A DNA stretch of 64,000 bases from Myxococcus qinghaiensis (GTDB taxonomy: Bacteria; Myxococcota; Myxococcia; Myxococcales; Myxococcaceae). Every line of letters starts with the position of its first letter. The first letter of the stretch is position 1. The translations under genes were made by a program, and so were the position numbers. The notes beneath the pieces were generated by a model. The model saw only the letters and a program-made list of their open reading frames with translations, had not been told where the DNA came from and searched no databases. Shown here in pieces: positions 8,330 to 16,808 of this stretch. Location of the stretch: NCBI RefSeq assembly GCF_024198215.1, contig NZ_JAKCFA010000026.1, positions 1 through 64,000 on the forward strand, given 5' to 3'.

Positions 8330-9430
8330 ATGCCTACCCTCTTCGACCCGACCACCGCGGGTGACCTGCGCCTCGCCAATCGCATCGTGATGGCGCCGCT
8401 GACGCGCAACCGCTCACCCAACGCCATCCCTCCGGACATCGCCGCCACCTACTACGCCCAGCGCGCCTCCGCCGGGCTGCTCATCAGCGAGGCCACCGCC
8501 ATCAGTCATCAGGCGCAGGGCTACGCCGACGTGCCGGGCCTGTATGCCCCCGAGCAGCTCTCCGCGTGGAAGAACGTCACCAGCGCCGTGCACGAGGCCG
8601 GTGGCCGCATCGTCACCCAGCTCTGGCATGTCGGACGCGTGTCCCACACGGAGCTGCAGCCGGGCAATGGGGCGCCCGTCGCGCCCTCGGCCATCGTCGC
8701 CAAGACGCGGACCGTGCTGTTCCGGGACGGAGTCCCCACGTTCGAGCCCACCTCCGTTCCTCGTGCGCTGGAGGCAGCGGAACTCCCCGGCATCATTCGT
8801 GACTACGCCCGGGCCGCGCGCGACGCCGTGGAGGTCGCGGGCTTCGATGGGGTCGAGCTTCATGGCGCCAACGGCTACCTGCTCGACCAGTTCCTCAAGA
8901 CGGGCTCCAACCAGCGCACGGACGACTACGGCGGAAGCATCGAGAACCGGGCGCGCCTGCTGCTGGAAGTCACGCGCGCGGTGATTGACGCCGTGGGTGC
9001 CGGACGCACGGGCATCCGCCTGTCCCCCGTCACCAACGCCAATGACGCGTTCGACGCCGACCCGCAGCCGCTCTTCGAGTACGTCGTGCGGGAGCTGGCG
9101 AAGCTCGGTCTCGCCTTCATCCATGTCATCGAGGGTGCCACCGGAGGGCCGCGAGAGCTGGAGGACCGCCCGTTCGACTACGTCGCGCTGACCAAGGCGT
9201 ACCGCGACGCGGGCGGCAAGGGCGCGTGGATGGTCAACAACGGCTACGACGGTGAGCTCGCGCGCAAGGCCGTCGAGGCGGGAGCGGACCTGGTCTCCTT
9301 CGGCCAGCTGTACATCTCCAACCCGGACCTCGTGCGCCGGTTGCGAGAGAACGCGCCCCTGGCCCGGCTCGACAAGACGACGCTCTACGGCGGTGGCGCC
9401 AAGGGCTACATCGACTACCCCACCCTCTGA
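8330..9430 (+). CDS. nemA: old yellow enzyme family flavin reductase, NemA-like
   Basis: This 366-residue TIM-barrel FMN enzyme matches NemA/OYE length. Landmarks: NRIVMAPLTRNRSP near 17-30, the substrate-binding WHVGRVSH near 99-106, HGANGYLLDQFL near 181-192 with the His/Asn pair, NQRTDDYGGSIENR near 197-210, and the FMN-phosphate GG-AKGYIDYPTL C-terminus. The enzyme reduces activated C=C bonds of enones, maleimides or nitro compounds with NAD(P)H in the cytoplasm. The ATG at 8330 starts exactly at the family N-terminus (MPTLFDP). It is divergent from the protease operon. No nemR-like regulator is adjacent, so the symbol is by similarity only. Confidence 0.92.
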   Translation: MPTLFDPTTAGDLRLANRIVMAPLTRNRSPNAIPPDIAATYYAQRASAGLLISEATAISHQAQGYADVPGLYAPEQLSAWKNVTSAVHEAGGRIVTQLWHVGRVSHTELQPGNGAPVAPSAIVAKTRTVLFRDGVPTFEPTSVPRALEAAELPGIIRDYARAARDAVEVAGFDGVELHGANGYLLDQFLKTGSNQRTDDYGGSIENRARLLLEVTRAVIDAVGAGRTGIRLSPVTNANDAFDADPQPLFEYVVRELAKLGLAFIHVIEGATGGPRELEDRPFDYVALTKAYRDAGGKGAWMVNNGYDGELARKAVEAGADLVSFGQLYISNPDLVRRLRENAPLARLDKTTLYGGGAKGYIDYPTL

Positions 9431-9499
9431 GCCCGGCAGAACACCGGGTGGTCCTCGCGCGGAGGCGCTCTTCGCGCGGGGACTGTCGCGGCGCCAGGG

Positions 9500-9769
9500 C
9501 TACGAGGCCGCCGCCGCGCCCTGCTTGAGCTGGCGGTCGTATTCGTTCGCGTCGTAGCTCCCCGTCGCCTCGATGACGCGCCCGTCATCCGCGAGCGTCC
9601 ACTCCTCGAAGCCAGAGATGCGGACGAACTTCCCGGTGCCACCAGGCCCGGTGTTCGTACCGGTGAGGGTCCAGTGGAACTCGACGGTCTCGGCCTTCAC
9701 GATGACGTCGTCCATGAACACCTGGATGTCGGGAAACGCGTCCATGAACGAGCGCGCCGCCTTCGTCAT
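9500..9769 (-). CDS. SnoaL-like (NTF2-fold) protein, N-terminally truncated
   Basis: The 89-residue product from the ATG at 9769 covers the second half of a SnoaL-type domain: KAARSFMDAFPDIQVFMDDV, VEFHWTLTGTNTG, FVRISGFEEW and a C-terminal YDANEYDRQL. Family members are about 130-150 residues, so the first two helices are missing. The frame stays open upstream for at least 70 bp, but that part (CHQRGQRTEM) is not family-like. The gene is probably an eroded or 5'-deleted relative, possibly still translated. SnoaL-like proteins are small cytoplasmic hydrolases, isomerases or ligand binders; the role here is unknown. Confidence 0.6.
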   Translation of the reverse strand: MTKAARSFMDAFPDIQVFMDDVIVKAETVEFHWTLTGTNTGPGGTGKFVRISGFEEWTLADDGRVIEATGSYDANEYDRQLKQGAAAAS

Positions 9770-9884
9770 CTCGGTGCGCTGCCCCCGTTGATGGCAATCA
9801 TCCCCCCAGGAACGTAATGGGCCGCGACTCTCGTCGGGAGGGGGCCGGGGCCCACGGGGACGTCACCCGCAAGCCCTCGTATGG

Positions 9885-10295
9885 CTACGGGTCCTCGTCG
9901 GGGACGGTGCACGTCCAGACGTGGTTGGTGGTGCACTGGCAGTTGCCAAAAGGCTCGTCCCCGATGCAGCACTTGCGTCGGGAGCCCGGCGTCATGCAGC
10001 CGGTGTCCAAGAGGTTCACACAAGCTTCGCTCGACCAACTGCAGTCGATGGCAGGCGGGGGCGTGGTGGGGCAGTATTGATAGACGCCGTCACACTGGAC
10101 GTAGTTGTTGTTGGACGCCGAGCACGAGTTGCCCCAACAGGAGAGCGACGGGCCCGTCGAGCACGCCGTGGAACATGAGACGAGGGCGCTCGACTCCTGC
10201 CCGAGCGGCTCGGGCGCTTCGGCGGGCGCGGTGCCGCCACAGGCCGTCAGGGTCGAGACGACGAATGCAGCGAGAACACCAAGGTATTGCTTCAT
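9885..10295 (-). CDS. Cys-rich secreted lipoprotein, unknown
   Basis: The 136-residue product starts at the ATG at 10295 after GGAGAAG. The leader MKQYLGVLAAFVVSTLTACG ends in a TAC lipobox at Cys19. The mature part carries about 14 Cys in short spacings (CSTACSTG, CWGNSC, QCDGVYQYC, CCIGDEPFGNCQC, WTC), the pattern of a small disulfide-knotted extracellular domain. It starts 24 bp after the stop of the lipoprotein gene at 10320-10613 on the same strand; the two form a probable operon. No family recognised. Confidence 0.82.
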   Translation of the reverse strand: MKQYLGVLAAFVVSTLTACGGTAPAEAPEPLGQESSALVSCSTACSTGPSLSCWGNSCSASNNNYVQCDGVYQYCPTTPPPAIDCSWSSEACVNLLDTGCMTPGSRRKCCIGDEPFGNCQCTTNHVWTCTVPDEDP

Positions 10296-10319
10296 GACAC
10301 GCTTCTCCTTCGACAGGGG

Positions 10320-10613
10320 TTACTGGTTGCAGCAGATGCCGTGGCCACCGCGCCAGGGGTTCGAGAAGGCGGAGTGAAAGCAGGGCCCCACGTATTCGAC
10401 GCCGCCCAGGCTCGCGCAGAACTGAGTTCCTTGAGACAGGGCCAGAGCGCAGGCATCTTCTTGAGAGACGTAGGACAGCGCGTCGAAGACTTGACACGTC
10501 TGCAGGTCGTTCTCCGCTTGGGCGAGCCCCTGCTCTTGAGGCTCCATCGGTCCGCACGCCACGAGCCCTGCTGCCGCCAGCGCGAAATACGCCGCACGCT
10601 TCAACGAAATCAT
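10320..10613 (-). CDS. small secreted lipoprotein, unknown
   Basis: The 97-residue product starts at the ATG at 10613 behind AGAGGG; the longer open frame upstream is non-coding. The leader MISLKRAAYFALAAAGLVACG has a VAC lipobox. The mature part has five Cys (TCQVF, DACAL, FCASL, GPCFH, then a terminal ICC pair) and ends GGHGICCNQ. It appears to be the first gene of a two-lipoprotein unit with 9885-10295, and lies downstream of a perfect 19-bp palindrome. The terminal paired Cys is similar in style to its partner, suggesting a related fold. Function unknown. Confidence 0.8.
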   Translation of the reverse strand: MISLKRAAYFALAAAGLVACGPMEPQEQGLAQAENDLQTCQVFDALSYVSQEDACALALSQGTQFCASLGGVEYVGPCFHSAFSNPWRGGHGICCNQ

Positions 10614-10935
10614 CGGGCCACCCTCTGGAATCCGCCCCCATCCATTGGAGGCAACGCTGGAGAGGAATTGAAACACGCCATGTCCCAGTTTCGCCATGGC
10701 ATGGCGAATGCCTCCATATTGCCGTATGTCCTCGTCGTATATTTATGGGGAAAACACCCACTCCTCACCGAAGCAGATCCGCTCCTGACGAAAAGGTGCG
10801 AACTGGCTGCGGGGTGCCGAGTTCTCTCGGGCTCCTGCTGATTGAGTTTCAACATCCGTGGGTGCCGACTCAGAAAGTTCACTTGAGCCAAATCCGGAAT
10901 ACCTGGAAGGAGACGGAACACCCAGGAGCGTGTCA
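10614..10935. other. divergent intergenic region with AT-rich promoter-like patch
   Basis: This 322-bp gap has no gene. It contains the palindrome at 10690-10708, an AT-rich patch around 10713-10755 including TATATTTAT at 10738, and the CAGGAG ribosome-binding site for the gene at 10936. No clean -35/-10 pair could be assigned. Confidence 0.55.
10690..10708. promoter_or_regulatory. perfect 19-bp palindrome between divergent lipoprotein genes
   Basis: TTCGCCATG-G-CATGGCGAA is a perfect 9-1-9 inverted repeat in the gap between the lipoprotein gene at 10613 (77 bp away) and the ricin/dehydrogenase gene at 10936. It is long enough to be a specific dimer-binding operator. No regulator gene is adjacent. 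Confidence 0.5.
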
Positions 10936-13029
10936 ATGCACCTTCGTCACCTGCCTTTCGCAGCTCGCCTCTCCACACTCGCCCTGCTCTTCGTCACCGC
11001 CGCTGCCTGCGACGTGAAGACGGAAGGCGACTCCGAACTCTCCACGCAGACCGCCGCGGTCACCTCGGGCACCCGACTCATCGGTGTGCAGTCCGGCCGC
11101 TGCCTCGACGTGTCCCAGAACAGCCAGACGTCAGGGCAAGGGCTCAACATCTACGACTGCCACGCGCAGGCGAACCAGCGGTTCCTGTTCACGCCCGAGG
11201 GCGAGCTGCGCGTGTTCGACGGCGCCTGGTGCGTCCAGCCCGCGACCACCAGCGCGGGAGCCCGAGCCGTCATCAGCGCCTGCACCGGCGCGGCGAACCA
11301 GCGGTGGGTCCGCAACTCCAACGGCGCGGTGGTCCACACGGCGACCTCGCTGTGCCTCGATGTGTCCGGACAGGCCACGGCCAACAGCTCTCCGGTGGTG
11401 GTCTGGAACTGCAACGGCCAGACGAACCAGCAGTGGTCGCTGCCGGCCGACACGCAGCCTCCCACCGTGCCCACGGGACTCACCCTGTCCAACGTGACGT
11501 GCAACTCGGCCACGCTCACGTGGTCGCCGTCCACGGACAACGAGGGCGTCGCCTTCTATGACGTCTACCACGACGGCCAGCTCATGAAGTCCGTCTCCGC
11601 CGCCGTGGTGTCCACCGGGCTGACGGTGGTCCCCGGGGCGACGTGGGGCCTGTATGTCAATGCGCGGGACGCCGCGGGCAACGTCTCGCAAGGCAGCGCC
11701 ACGCTCACCATCACCCCACCGCAGTGCCAGGTGGATACCCAGGCCCCCAGCATTCCGACGGGCGTCACCGCCACCGCGCTGGGCACCAGCGTGACGGTGA
11801 GCTGGACGGCGTCGACCGACAACGTGGGGGTGAGCGCCTACGACGTGTTCCGAGGGGGCGTGAAGATTGGAACGGTGTCCGGCTCGCCGCCGGGGACGAC
11901 CCTCGTCGACAGCGGCCTCTCCCCGAACACGACCTACGCCTACACCGTGCTCGCGCGTGACGCCCAGGCGAATGCTTCGGCCCAGAGCACGTCCGCCACG
12001 GTCACCACCGGCCAGGCCTGCACGAACGCCGTCTGCTCCGTCTCCCAGGTCGCCACCGACACGGACATCCCGTGGGGGCTGGTGAACCTGCCGGACGGGA
12101 CGGTCCTCTACGGCCGCCGGGACGCGCAGAACATCGTTCGCCTGGACCCGGCGACGGGCCAGAAGACGTCGGTGGGAACCGTTCCCAACGTGCAGAGCAC
12201 CGACGGCGAGGGCGGGCTGATGGGCTTGGCCCTTTCCCCCACCTTCTCCACCGACCGCTGGCTGTACGTGATGCACACGTCTCCGACGGACAACCGCATC
12301 GTGCGCATCAGGTATGAGAATGGCGCCCTCACCACGTCCTCGCTCCAGGTGCTGCTCTCGGGCATTGGCCGCAACAAGTTCCACAACGGCGGGCGCCTGC
12401 GCTTCGGACCGGACGGGAAGCTCTACGCGTCGACGGGTGATGCCCAGAACGCCGCCTACGCGCAGGACCTCAACAACCTGGCGGGCAAGGTGCTGCGCCT
12501 CAATGCCGACGGCACCATCCCGTCCGACAACCCGTTCGGCAACTACGTGTGGAGCTACGGCCACCGCAACCCGCAGGGCCTGGCGTTCGACTCCCAGGGC
12601 CGCCTGTGGGAGCAGGAGTTCGGCAACTCGGTGATGGATGAGACGAACCTCATCCAGCGGGGTGGGAACTACGGCTGGCCGAACTGCGAAGGAACGGTGT
12701 CCCAGGGCGGCTCGGGCTGCGCGACGGCCGGGTACATCGCTCCGAAGCGGACCTACTCCACGGCGGAAGGCTCCTGCTCCGGCATCGCGGTGGTCCGCGA
12801 TGTCCTCTACGTGGCCTGCGCCCGTGGGACGCGGCTCTACCGAGAGGTCATCAGCGGCACCGAGCTGACCAACGTGCAGCAGTTCTTCGTCGGCACCTAC
12901 GGCCGGCTGCGCACCGTCGAGCCGACCCTCGATGGCAACCTCTGGATGACCACCACCAACCAGGGCGACAAGGACAGCATCCCCGACAACAGCAACGAGC
13001 GGATCTTCCGCGTCGTGCTCGGGCAGTAG
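10936..13029 (+). CDS. lipoprotein: ricin B lectin - 2x FnIII - glucose/sorbosone dehydrogenase
   Basis: The 697-residue product starts at the ATG at 10936 after CAGGAG. A leader ends in an AAAC lipobox near residue 23. Residues about 45-160 are a ricin-type beta-trefoil (repeated GxCLDVSxxxxxxGxxLxxYDC and NQRW/NQQW motifs). Two fibronectin III modules follow (about 165-265 and 272-365; each with TWSPSTDN/SWTASTDN and a YxVxARDAxxN strand). The last 330 residues form a beta-propeller of the PQQ-dependent glucose/sorbosone dehydrogenase type (IPWGLVNLPDG, HNGGRLRFGPDGKLYASTGD, SYGHRNPQGLAFD, NYGWP). Predicted to be surface-exposed, binding glycans through the lectin part while the propeller oxidises a sugar if PQQ is bound. 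A hairpin follows the stop. Confidence 0.9.
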   Translation: MHLRHLPFAARLSTLALLFVTAAACDVKTEGDSELSTQTAAVTSGTRLIGVQSGRCLDVSQNSQTSGQGLNIYDCHAQANQRFLFTPEGELRVFDGAWCVQPATTSAGARAVISACTGAANQRWVRNSNGAVVHTATSLCLDVSGQATANSSPVVVWNCNGQTNQQWSLPADTQPPTVPTGLTLSNVTCNSATLTWSPSTDNEGVAFYDVYHDGQLMKSVSAAVVSTGLTVVPGATWGLYVNARDAAGNVSQGSATLTITPPQCQVDTQAPSIPTGVTATALGTSVTVSWTASTDNVGVSAYDVFRGGVKIGTVSGSPPGTTLVDSGLSPNTTYAYTVLARDAQANASAQSTSATVTTGQACTNAVCSVSQVATDTDIPWGLVNLPDGTVLYGRRDAQNIVRLDPATGQKTSVGTVPNVQSTDGEGGLMGLALSPTFSTDRWLYVMHTSPTDNRIVRIRYENGALTTSSLQVLLSGIGRNKFHNGGRLRFGPDGKLYASTGDAQNAAYAQDLNNLAGKVLRLNADGTIPSDNPFGNYVWSYGHRNPQGLAFDSQGRLWEQEFGNSVMDETNLIQRGGNYGWPNCEGTVSQGGSGCATAGYIAPKRTYSTAEGSCSGIAVVRDVLYVACARGTRLYREVISGTELTNVQQFFVGTYGRLRTVEPTLDGNLWMTTTNQGDKDSIPDNSNERIFRVVLGQ

Positions 13030-13039
13030 CGAGCGTTCG

Positions 13040-13073
13040 ATGCCCCCCGGAGCCCAGGAGGCGCCGGGGGCAT
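13040..13073. terminator. hairpin between convergent genes
   Basis: ATGCCCCCCGG at 13040-13050 pairs with CCGGGGGCAT at 13064-13073 with one bulged C and a 13-nt loop. It follows the dehydrogenase stop by 10 bp and precedes the convergent stop at 13101. No U-tract. Confidence 0.5.
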
Positions 13074-13100
13074 GGGACGCGGTTGAAGCACCTCGTCGCC

Positions 13101-13982
13101 CTACTTCACCTTCTTGATGAAGAAGCGGTGCTCGGACCACCAGTCGAAGTGGCCTCGGCTTCGCTCGAAGTAGATGCCACGTCCGGCATCGAGCACCTTC
13201 TCCCAGACGCTGCCGCCGTCCTTCTTCTTGAGCACGCCTGTCGGCTTGCCGAGGAACTTCTTCGCGGTGAAGTCGTTCACGCCCGAAGGCAGCTTGAACG
13301 CGAGCGGCCCGTCATACTTTTCGCCGAGGTGCACTTCGGAGATCACCCCGTTGCGGCCGATACGGACCGTGATGCCGCGCTTCTTGTCCTTGAGCGCGCC
13401 ACCGGCCTTCAGTGGTTTGGTCGGCAGCTTCAGCTTCTTCAGCGCCGCGGGGAGCGTGGCGTCTTTCACCGACATGCCGAGCAGTGACACCAGCCCTCGC
13501 GGAAGGGGCGCCAGCTTCTTCACGCCCTCGCTCTCCACGGGAGCGGGCGCGGCATCACGCTGGTACGCCTTCACGCTGAACTTCGCGGGCTTCGGCGCCT
13601 TGACCTTCTCCTTCGCGAGCCACGCCTGCAGCGCCTCGCGCGCATCCCCCTCATCCAGGTCATTCAAGCGCGTCTTGCCCGCGCCGAGCTTGAGCAGGAA
13701 CGCCTCCAGGCTGGGAGCGACGACCTTCAGCACGTCCGATTCCGAATCGAACAGCACGACCGGCCGCGGCTCCACGGTCGACACAAGCGCGAGCAGCGAG
13801 CCGTCGGGCAGCGAGAGGAAGCACCACGCTCCGCTCAAGTCACCCGGAACCTCCGAGGTCATGAGCTCGAACGTTCCGAAGGTTCCGTATTTCTGCGTCG
13901 CGACCCACTTGGCGAAACGCACGAGCAACGGAGGAACAGTCACACCTTTGGGCGGCTTCAGCTTCGCGAAGTATTTGCTCAT
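13101..13982 (-). CDS. cytoplasmic protein with SUKH (SMI1/KNR4)-like N-terminal half
   Basis: The 293-residue product starts at the ATG at 13982. There is no signal peptide, and the protein is Lys-rich. Residues about 20-110 read like the late part of a SUKH domain: an acidic/aromatic turn (SGAWCFLSLPDGS), then PVVLFDSESDVLKVVAPSLE followed by AFLLKL, where SUKH proteins have a conserved E...APSFxxFL pattern. The second half (LLGMSVKDATLPAAL, GITVRIGRNGVISEVHLG, then WWSEHRFFIKK) is unknown and also beta-rich. SUKH proteins often act as immunity to nuclease and other toxins, so this may be an orphan immunity protein. The resemblance is weak and I am not sure of it. Confidence 0.6.
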   Translation of the reverse strand: MSKYFAKLKPPKGVTVPPLLVRFAKWVATQKYGTFGTFELMTSEVPGDLSGAWCFLSLPDGSLLALVSTVEPRPVVLFDSESDVLKVVAPSLEAFLLKLGAGKTRLNDLDEGDAREALQAWLAKEKVKAPKPAKFSVKAYQRDAAPAPVESEGVKKLAPLPRGLVSLLGMSVKDATLPAALKKLKLPTKPLKAGGALKDKKRGITVRIGRNGVISEVHLGEKYDGPLAFKLPSGVNDFTAKKFLGKPTGVLKKKDGGSVWEKVLDAGRGIYFERSRGHFDWWSEHRFFIKKVK

Positions 13983-14044
13983 GGGGCGCGCACCCTACTT
14001 CATGGCGACGACGGGAAGTCACCCGGATCCAGAGGCCTGCGTGG

Positions 14045-15067
14045 CTACTTCTGGTGGATGCGGATGAAGTTGAGCTTGTTGTTGGCGGCGCCCGGCGCGC
14101 TGCGCACGGTGAGCCGTCCGTCCGACACCGCCACCACACCCGAGCCGTTGGTGAAGCCGTACCCCGTCGGCATGCCGCTCAGCAGCACCGAGTCCTCCAC
14201 CTGGATGCGGTATGAGCCGTTCTTCGTGCTCGGGTCTCCCGCCATGAGGTCCACCTCGTAGACGCCGTTGGGCACCGCAATCTCCCAGACGCGGTCGCCG
14301 CCCTGCTGCATGCGCGCGTGGCGCTGCGCGAGGATGTCGATGTCATGGCCCGCGTCCACCATGTTGGCCGTGTTGTCCACGTTCCAGCCATAGCTGAAGC
14401 CGTAGGCCCGGCTCCCGTATACCTGCCCGTAGTCGGTGAGCATCGCGTAGATCTCCACGGGCGAGGCCGAGGCCGGCTGGAAGTTGATGTCCACCCCGAA
14501 CTTCCGCTTCACCTCCACGAAGGCCAGCTTGTTGTTCACCGCTGCGCTGTCATTGCGAATCGTCAGCCGGCCGTCATTCACGTCGACCGTCCTCACCGCC
14601 TCGACGAAGCGCTTGTCGGTGGTGGGCGTGCCCTTCAGCACGTGGCCGTAGTACTCGACGCTGAAGATGTAGTCGCTGTCGAAGAAGCTCGGGTCTCCCG
14701 CCACCAGCCGCACCTGGTAGTAGCCGTTGGGGACGGCCAGCTCCCAGGTGAAGTTGCCGCCGTTCTGCGTGCGGATGACGGTGTCGTAGGCCTGGGAGGG
14801 CGTGTTCGCGTCATCGCGGTCTCTCGCGTTGGCCGTGTTGTCAGCGCTCCATCCATACGTGTAGCCATTGCCCCGGCTCCCGAACACCTGCCCCGAGTCC
14901 GCGACGAAGCCCGCTGGCACCGCCACGCTGGCGGGCTGGAAGTTCACCCTCAACTCGAAGGGCACGAAGGGAGAGAAGGGCACGGTCTGCGCCATGGCCG
15001 GCGCGCCGACCCACGTCAGGCCGCCCAGGGCCGCCAGGCGCAACGTCTTCGAGAACAGTGTCTTCAC
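14045..15067 (-). CDS. secreted protein with two malectin-like domains
   Basis: The start is a GTG at 15067 with GAGG nine bases upstream, giving 340 residues and a signal peptide ending PAMAQ near residue 25. The mature part is two copies of one module of about 150 residues, each starting VNFQPAS, then G(Q)VxGSRxxGxxYGWxxDNTAN, a WELAVPNGxYxVxLxAGDPS or WEIAVPNGVYEVDLMAGDPS strand, and ending GRLTIRND / GRLTVRSA with NNKL. This is the malectin/di-glucose-binding pattern. It is likely a secreted or periplasmic carbohydrate-binding protein with no catalytic domain. It lies 62 bp upstream of, and on the same strand as, the SUKH-like gene. Confidence 0.85.
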   Translation of the reverse strand: MKTLFSKTLRLAALGGLTWVGAPAMAQTVPFSPFVPFELRVNFQPASVAVPAGFVADSGQVFGSRGNGYTYGWSADNTANARDRDDANTPSQAYDTVIRTQNGGNFTWELAVPNGYYQVRLVAGDPSFFDSDYIFSVEYYGHVLKGTPTTDKRFVEAVRTVDVNDGRLTIRNDSAAVNNKLAFVEVKRKFGVDINFQPASASPVEIYAMLTDYGQVYGSRAYGFSYGWNVDNTANMVDAGHDIDILAQRHARMQQGGDRVWEIAVPNGVYEVDLMAGDPSTKNGSYRIQVEDSVLLSGMPTGYGFTNGSGVVAVSDGRLTVRSAPGAANNKLNFIRIHQK

Positions 15068-15301
15068 GATGTGGACCTCGGGGTGTGGGCACCGCGCGAC
15101 GGCGGGCCGCATGAACGGCCCACCGCTAACATGCCTCTCCCGCATCACCGCAAGCCACACATCCACCACGCGCTGTCCGTGCACGGCCCCGCGCAATTCT
15201 GCCGCGAGAATGGACGCGGGTTGAACACCGCGCACACTCTTCCAGCCCGAGTGCATCGCCCCGACCCTGGGAGCCGGTGATTCGGAAGACCTGGGCATTG
15301 G

Positions 15302-16726
15302 TTACATCGGCGCGGCGACTCCCGGCGGGCAGGAGAACGACGCCGGCACGGACCAGAGCTGTTCCAGGCCGGTCTCATCGGTGGCGGGGAAGAACACGCG
15401 ACTGCCCGCGCGGACGAAGGGCTGTGGATCCAGCTTGATCACCACCGGGACGTTGACGTTCGCGAGCCGTCCCGTCGTCGCCACCGTGCCGCGTGTGAAC
15501 CAGGGCCTGGTGCGCGTACCGTCGGGTGAGCCGGTGAAGAGGACGGCACCCGCCCCGGTGGCGAACACGGGCGAGGAAGAGTCGTCACTTCGAGCAAGCG
15601 AGCGGAAGAGCTCGCGAGTCCCGCTGGCCGTTCCATTCGTCACCCACAGCCGCACGTCGTCGGGTTGGGGGCTCAGGCCCAGGAGAGCCACCGAAAAGTA
15701 GAGGGCGCCCCCGGAGGCCACCGCCCGCTGGACATAGTGCGTCTGGTCCGCGGTGTCGCGCGACAGCGTGGTGATGAACGTCTTGTCCCCGCCACTCAGC
15801 GAGAGGCTGTAGAGCTGCGCACCCCTGGCAAGGTAGACCTTCGAGCCCAGTCCGCCGATGAGGCGGACGGGCTGACCGAACGTGTCCAGCCGCAGGGTGC
15901 CCGCGGCCGTGCCATTCGTCTTCCACACCTCCTGGTTCGTCCCATCCCGCAGGACGAACAAGCCCTGGTCCCCTGCCTGGCCCACCTGCGCGATGCTCAC
16001 CGCTCCCGCGTCCAGTTGCTTGAGGAACGTGGTCCCCGCGGGCGTGCCGTCGGTGCGCCACAGCGCCGTGCCCCCGCCTTGCGTGCGGAAGAAGAGCAGG
16101 CCGTTGCCCACCTGCAATGTCTGGTTGAAGTAGAGGGCGAGGACACCGGTGAGGTTCGCCACCAGCACCGTGCCCGCGCTCGTCCCGTCCGAGCTCCACA
16201 GCTCCGTCGTCGCCGACTGGGTCAGGTGGAAGAAGACCAGCCGACCGTTGATGGCGGTGGCGCTGCGCAGCGAGGGCCCGTTGAAGTCCGGGGTGAAGGC
16301 CCTGACAAACTGGGTTCCGCTGGCCGTCCCATCGCTGACCCAGAGCTGAACCATCCCCGTGCCCTGCTCGACGAGTTGGAAGAAGAGCTTGTTGCCCACC
16401 GCCACCGCGTCTCCCTCCGCGAAGACTCCCGCTGGAAACACCTTCACCTGGACGGTGCCCCCCTCCGTGCCATTGCTGCGCCACAACACCGTGCCCCCCG
16501 TCTCCACGGGGGTGACGGTGAAGTAGAGCGCCCCCTGGACGTCGGTGAGGCCTTCCAGCCATGTATAGGGAGAAGCGCCCGGGGCATTGACGACCTTGGT
16601 CCGAGACGCCACCCCAGCGGGACAGGCCTGGGCCTTCACCTCCTCACCGGGGTCCTGCTGGAGGCCCCCGCATCCCGCTACCAGCAGCCCCAGCAACATC
16701 AGGGCACCACGATTCATGACACGCAT
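15302..16726 (-). CDS. lipoprotein with ELWxxDGT repeats
   Basis: The 474-residue product starts at the ATG at 16726, nine bases after GGAGG. The leader MRVMNRGALMLLGLLVAGCG has an AGC lipobox. The rest is a tandem beta-repeat of about 50 residues, each with a core like LWxSDGTxxGT: VLWRSNGTEGGT, LWVSDGTASGT, LWSSDGTSAGT, LWRTDGTPAGT, VWKTNGTAAGT, LWVTNGTASGT. This is the ELWxxDGT motif found in hyalin-like and putative beta-propeller surface proteins. Predicted to be membrane-anchored and exposed; no enzymatic residues seen. Function unknown; a structural or adhesive role is inference. Confidence 0.88.
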   Translation of the reverse strand: MRVMNRGALMLLGLLVAGCGGLQQDPGEEVKAQACPAGVASRTKVVNAPGASPYTWLEGLTDVQGALYFTVTPVETGGTVLWRSNGTEGGTVQVKVFPAGVFAEGDAVAVGNKLFFQLVEQGTGMVQLWVSDGTASGTQFVRAFTPDFNGPSLRSATAINGRLVFFHLTQSATTELWSSDGTSAGTVLVANLTGVLALYFNQTLQVGNGLLFFRTQGGGTALWRTDGTPAGTTFLKQLDAGAVSIAQVGQAGDQGLFVLRDGTNQEVWKTNGTAAGTLRLDTFGQPVRLIGGLGSKVYLARGAQLYSLSLSGGDKTFITTLSRDTADQTHYVQRAVASGGALYFSVALLGLSPQPDDVRLWVTNGTASGTRELFRSLARSDDSSSPVFATGAGAVLFTGSPDGTRTRPWFTRGTVATTGRLANVNVPVVIKLDPQPFVRAGSRVFFPATDETGLEQLWSVPASFSCPPGVAAPM

Positions 16727-16808
16727 GTTCCGCACCTCCACCCCACGGGGGCGGAAGGTGGGGTGCGAGGCATCGCTTCTCAAGGGGCCCCCCAGGGCAC
16801 CTCGGCCG

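Noticed and set aside
11131..13140. A 669-codon minus-strand frame opposite the lectin/dehydrogenase gene
   Set aside because: Composition and lack of motifs mark it as a shadow.
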